DNA from: Caenibacillus caldisaponilyticus
GTDB lineage: Bacteria > Bacillota > Bacilli > Bacillales > Sporolactobacillaceae
NCBI RefSeq assembly: GCF_002003465.1
Contig: NZ_BDDQ01000013.1
Location: forward strand, 1 to 64,000
DNA: 64,000 bases
Direction: 5' to 3'
Part shown: piece after piece, positions 62,815-64,000 of the stretch
Position numbering within the stretch: position 1 is the stretch's first letter
How the letters are laid out: each line of letters opens with the position of its first letter
Made by a program: the position numbers and the translations under genes
The notes under the pieces: generated by a model
The model's input: the letters and a program-made list of their open reading frames with translations, nothing else
What the model was told of the DNA's origin: nothing
The model's database searches: none

Positions 62815-64000
62815 TCATTCGGTATATTTTTTGAAAACGAGCGTGGCGTTGTGACCGCCGAAGCCGAAGGAATTGGACATCGCGTATTCAATGTTCATCG
62901 GACGCGCTTCGTTCGGCACGTAATCGAGATCGCACGCTTCGTCTTTTTCATGCAAATGAATCGTCGGCGGCGCCACGCTGTTCACGATCGACAGGATGGT
63001 AAAGATCGCTTCCACGCCACCGGACGCGCCGAGCAAATGGCCGGTCGACGATTTAGTCGAACTCATGGCGAGTTTATACGCATGTTCCCCGAAAACGGTT
63101 TTCACGGCAAGGGTTTCGGTCGAATCGTTGATCGGCGTGCTCGTGCCGTGGGCATTGATATAGTCGATTTGGTCGGGCGTGATGCCAGCATCATCGAGCG
63201 CTTGCCGCATGGAACGGACGGCGCCGTTGCCGTCGGGAGCCATCGCCGTGAGATGGTAAGCATCGCCCGTCGCGCCGTATCCCACGACTTCCGCGTAGAT
63301 GCGGGCGCCGCGTTTTTTGGCGGATTCCAGGCTTTCCAATACGATGACGCCCGCGCCTTCGCCCATGACAAAACCGTCGCGGTTTTTGTCAAAAGGACGG
63401 CAGGCCGTCTCCGGATCCGGATTGAAGGACAGGGCCTTGGCGGAGCTGAATCCGGCAAAAGCGAGCGGGACGAGCGGCGCTTCCGTTCCGCCGGTGATGA
63501 TGATATCGTTGTCGCCGCGCTGAATCGCTTTGAAAGCGTCGCCGATCGAGTTCGTCCCCGTCGCGCACGCGGTCACCGTACACGAGTTGATGCCCTTGGC
63601 CCCGAGCTGAATCGACACTTGCCCCGAAGCCATATCCGGGATCATCATCGGGACAAAAAACGGACTGACCCGACGATAGCCTTTCTCCATGGCGATGCGG
63701 AACTGTTCTTCAAACGTTTCCATGCCGCCGATGCCCGAACCGATCCAAACGCCGACGCGCGGCGCGATGTCCTCCGTGATGGTCAGATCGGCGTCTTTTA
63801 CGGCCATTTTTGCGGCAACGACCGCATATTGCGTGAAGCGATCCATCTTGCGCAAATCTTTTTTATCAATATAAGGGCTCGGATCAAAATCCTTCAATTC
63901 ACCGGCGACTTTTGCCGGAAAGTCATCGGGATTGACGCGGGTGACCGGCGCGATCCCGTTTTTCCCGGCGACGACGTTTTTCCAGCTGGTTTCCACGTCA
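62815..64000 (-). CDS. fabF: 3-oxoacyl-[acyl-carrier-protein] synthase II (N-terminus beyond window)
   Basis: The condensing enzyme elongates acyl-ACP with malonyl-ACP. The visible part of about 395 residues begins in [19 protein letters not shown], so about 20 N-terminal residues are cut off by the window end. The catalytic triad is complete: cysteine in [11 protein letters not shown], histidines in [11 protein letters not shown] and [12 protein letters not shown]. The [14 protein letters not shown] end is typical. With fabI in the same window it adds a second fatty acid synthesis gene. Confidence 0.96.
   Translation of the reverse strand, partial: DVETSWKNVVAGKNGIAPVTRVNPDDFPAKVAGELKDFDPSPYIDKKDLRKMDRFTQYAVVAAKMAVKDADLTITEDIAPRVGVWIGSGIGGMETFEEQFRIAMEKGYRRVSPFFVPMMIPDMASGQVSIQLGAKGINSCTVTACATGTNSIGDAFKAIQRGDNDIIITGGTEAPLVPLAFAGFSSAKALSFNPDPETACRPFDKNRDGFVMGEGAGVIVLESLESAKKRGARIYAEVVGYGATGDAYHLTAMAPDGNGAVRSMRQALDDAGITPDQIDYINAHGTSTPINDSTETLAVKTVFGEHAYKLAMSSTKSSTGHLLGASGGVEAIFTILSIVNSVAPPTIHLHEKDEACDLDYVPNEARPMNIEYAMSNSFGFGGHNATLVFKKYTE

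Overview
The window looks like chromosomal DNA of a Bacillaceae bacterium (Bacillota), probably a spore former. It carries the oligopeptide permease, spx, mecA, coiA, pepF, spxH, relQ, nadF, prpE, yjbQ and fabI genes that sit together in the Bacillus subtilis yjb region, plus yjcF/yjcG/yjcH, yutG and the Bacillus-type small adaptor proteins. The base composition of the core genes is clearly more GC-rich than B. subtilis, which suggests a relative such as a Caldibacillus- or Geobacillus-like organism. That genus-level guess is inference.

Region 1 (1-11,170) is an accessory segment. It is visibly more AT-rich than the rest. It starts with a truncated IS256-type transposase, a decayed second IS256-type element and an IS30-like fragment. 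A complete type I restriction-modification operon follows (hsdM-hsdS-hsdR, minus strand), and then a separate adenine methyltransferase fused to a single target-recognition domain with unusual catalytic motifs. Region 2 (11,229-18,498) is an acetate-use block on the plus strand: a DUF485 protein, an ActP-like sodium/solute symporter, a LytS/LytT-type two-component system, acetyl-CoA synthetase (with a CcpA cre-like site upstream) and a SatP-type acetate channel. Region 3 (18,600-29,063) is a mixed stretch: a histidine-rich repeat protein with a frameshift, glycerate kinase, a decayed GNAT gene, a tRNA-Val, yutG, yjcH/yjcF/yjcG, a DUF421 membrane protein, several small proteins and two larger unrecognised proteins.

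Region 4 (29,274-48,893) is the yjb-like block: fabI, yjbQ, a RodA-like SEDS protein, prpE, an RluD-type pseudouridine synthase, nadF, relQ, yjbK, yjbJ, spxH, pepF, coiA, cardiolipin synthase, mecA, a TerC protein and spx. Many of these are tied to regulated proteolysis and stress: Spx is the ClpXP substrate, SpxH its adaptor and MecA the ClpC adaptor, while RelQ makes (p)ppGpp. Region 5 (50,250-62,618) holds the Opp permease on the minus strand, with three tandem oppA genes upstream of oppBCDF, then yjbA and small membrane proteins. The window closes inside fabF. Each oppA has its own promoter-like sequence followed by a different 5'-leader stem-loop, and hairpins separate the cistrons.

No CRISPR array, rRNA or prophage was seen. 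The best candidates for something new are the stand-alone methyltransferase-recognition fusion with NFPF/DGSAG motifs, the three structured oppA leaders (one a 51-base near-palindrome), and the acetate block paired with a LytS/LytT system.
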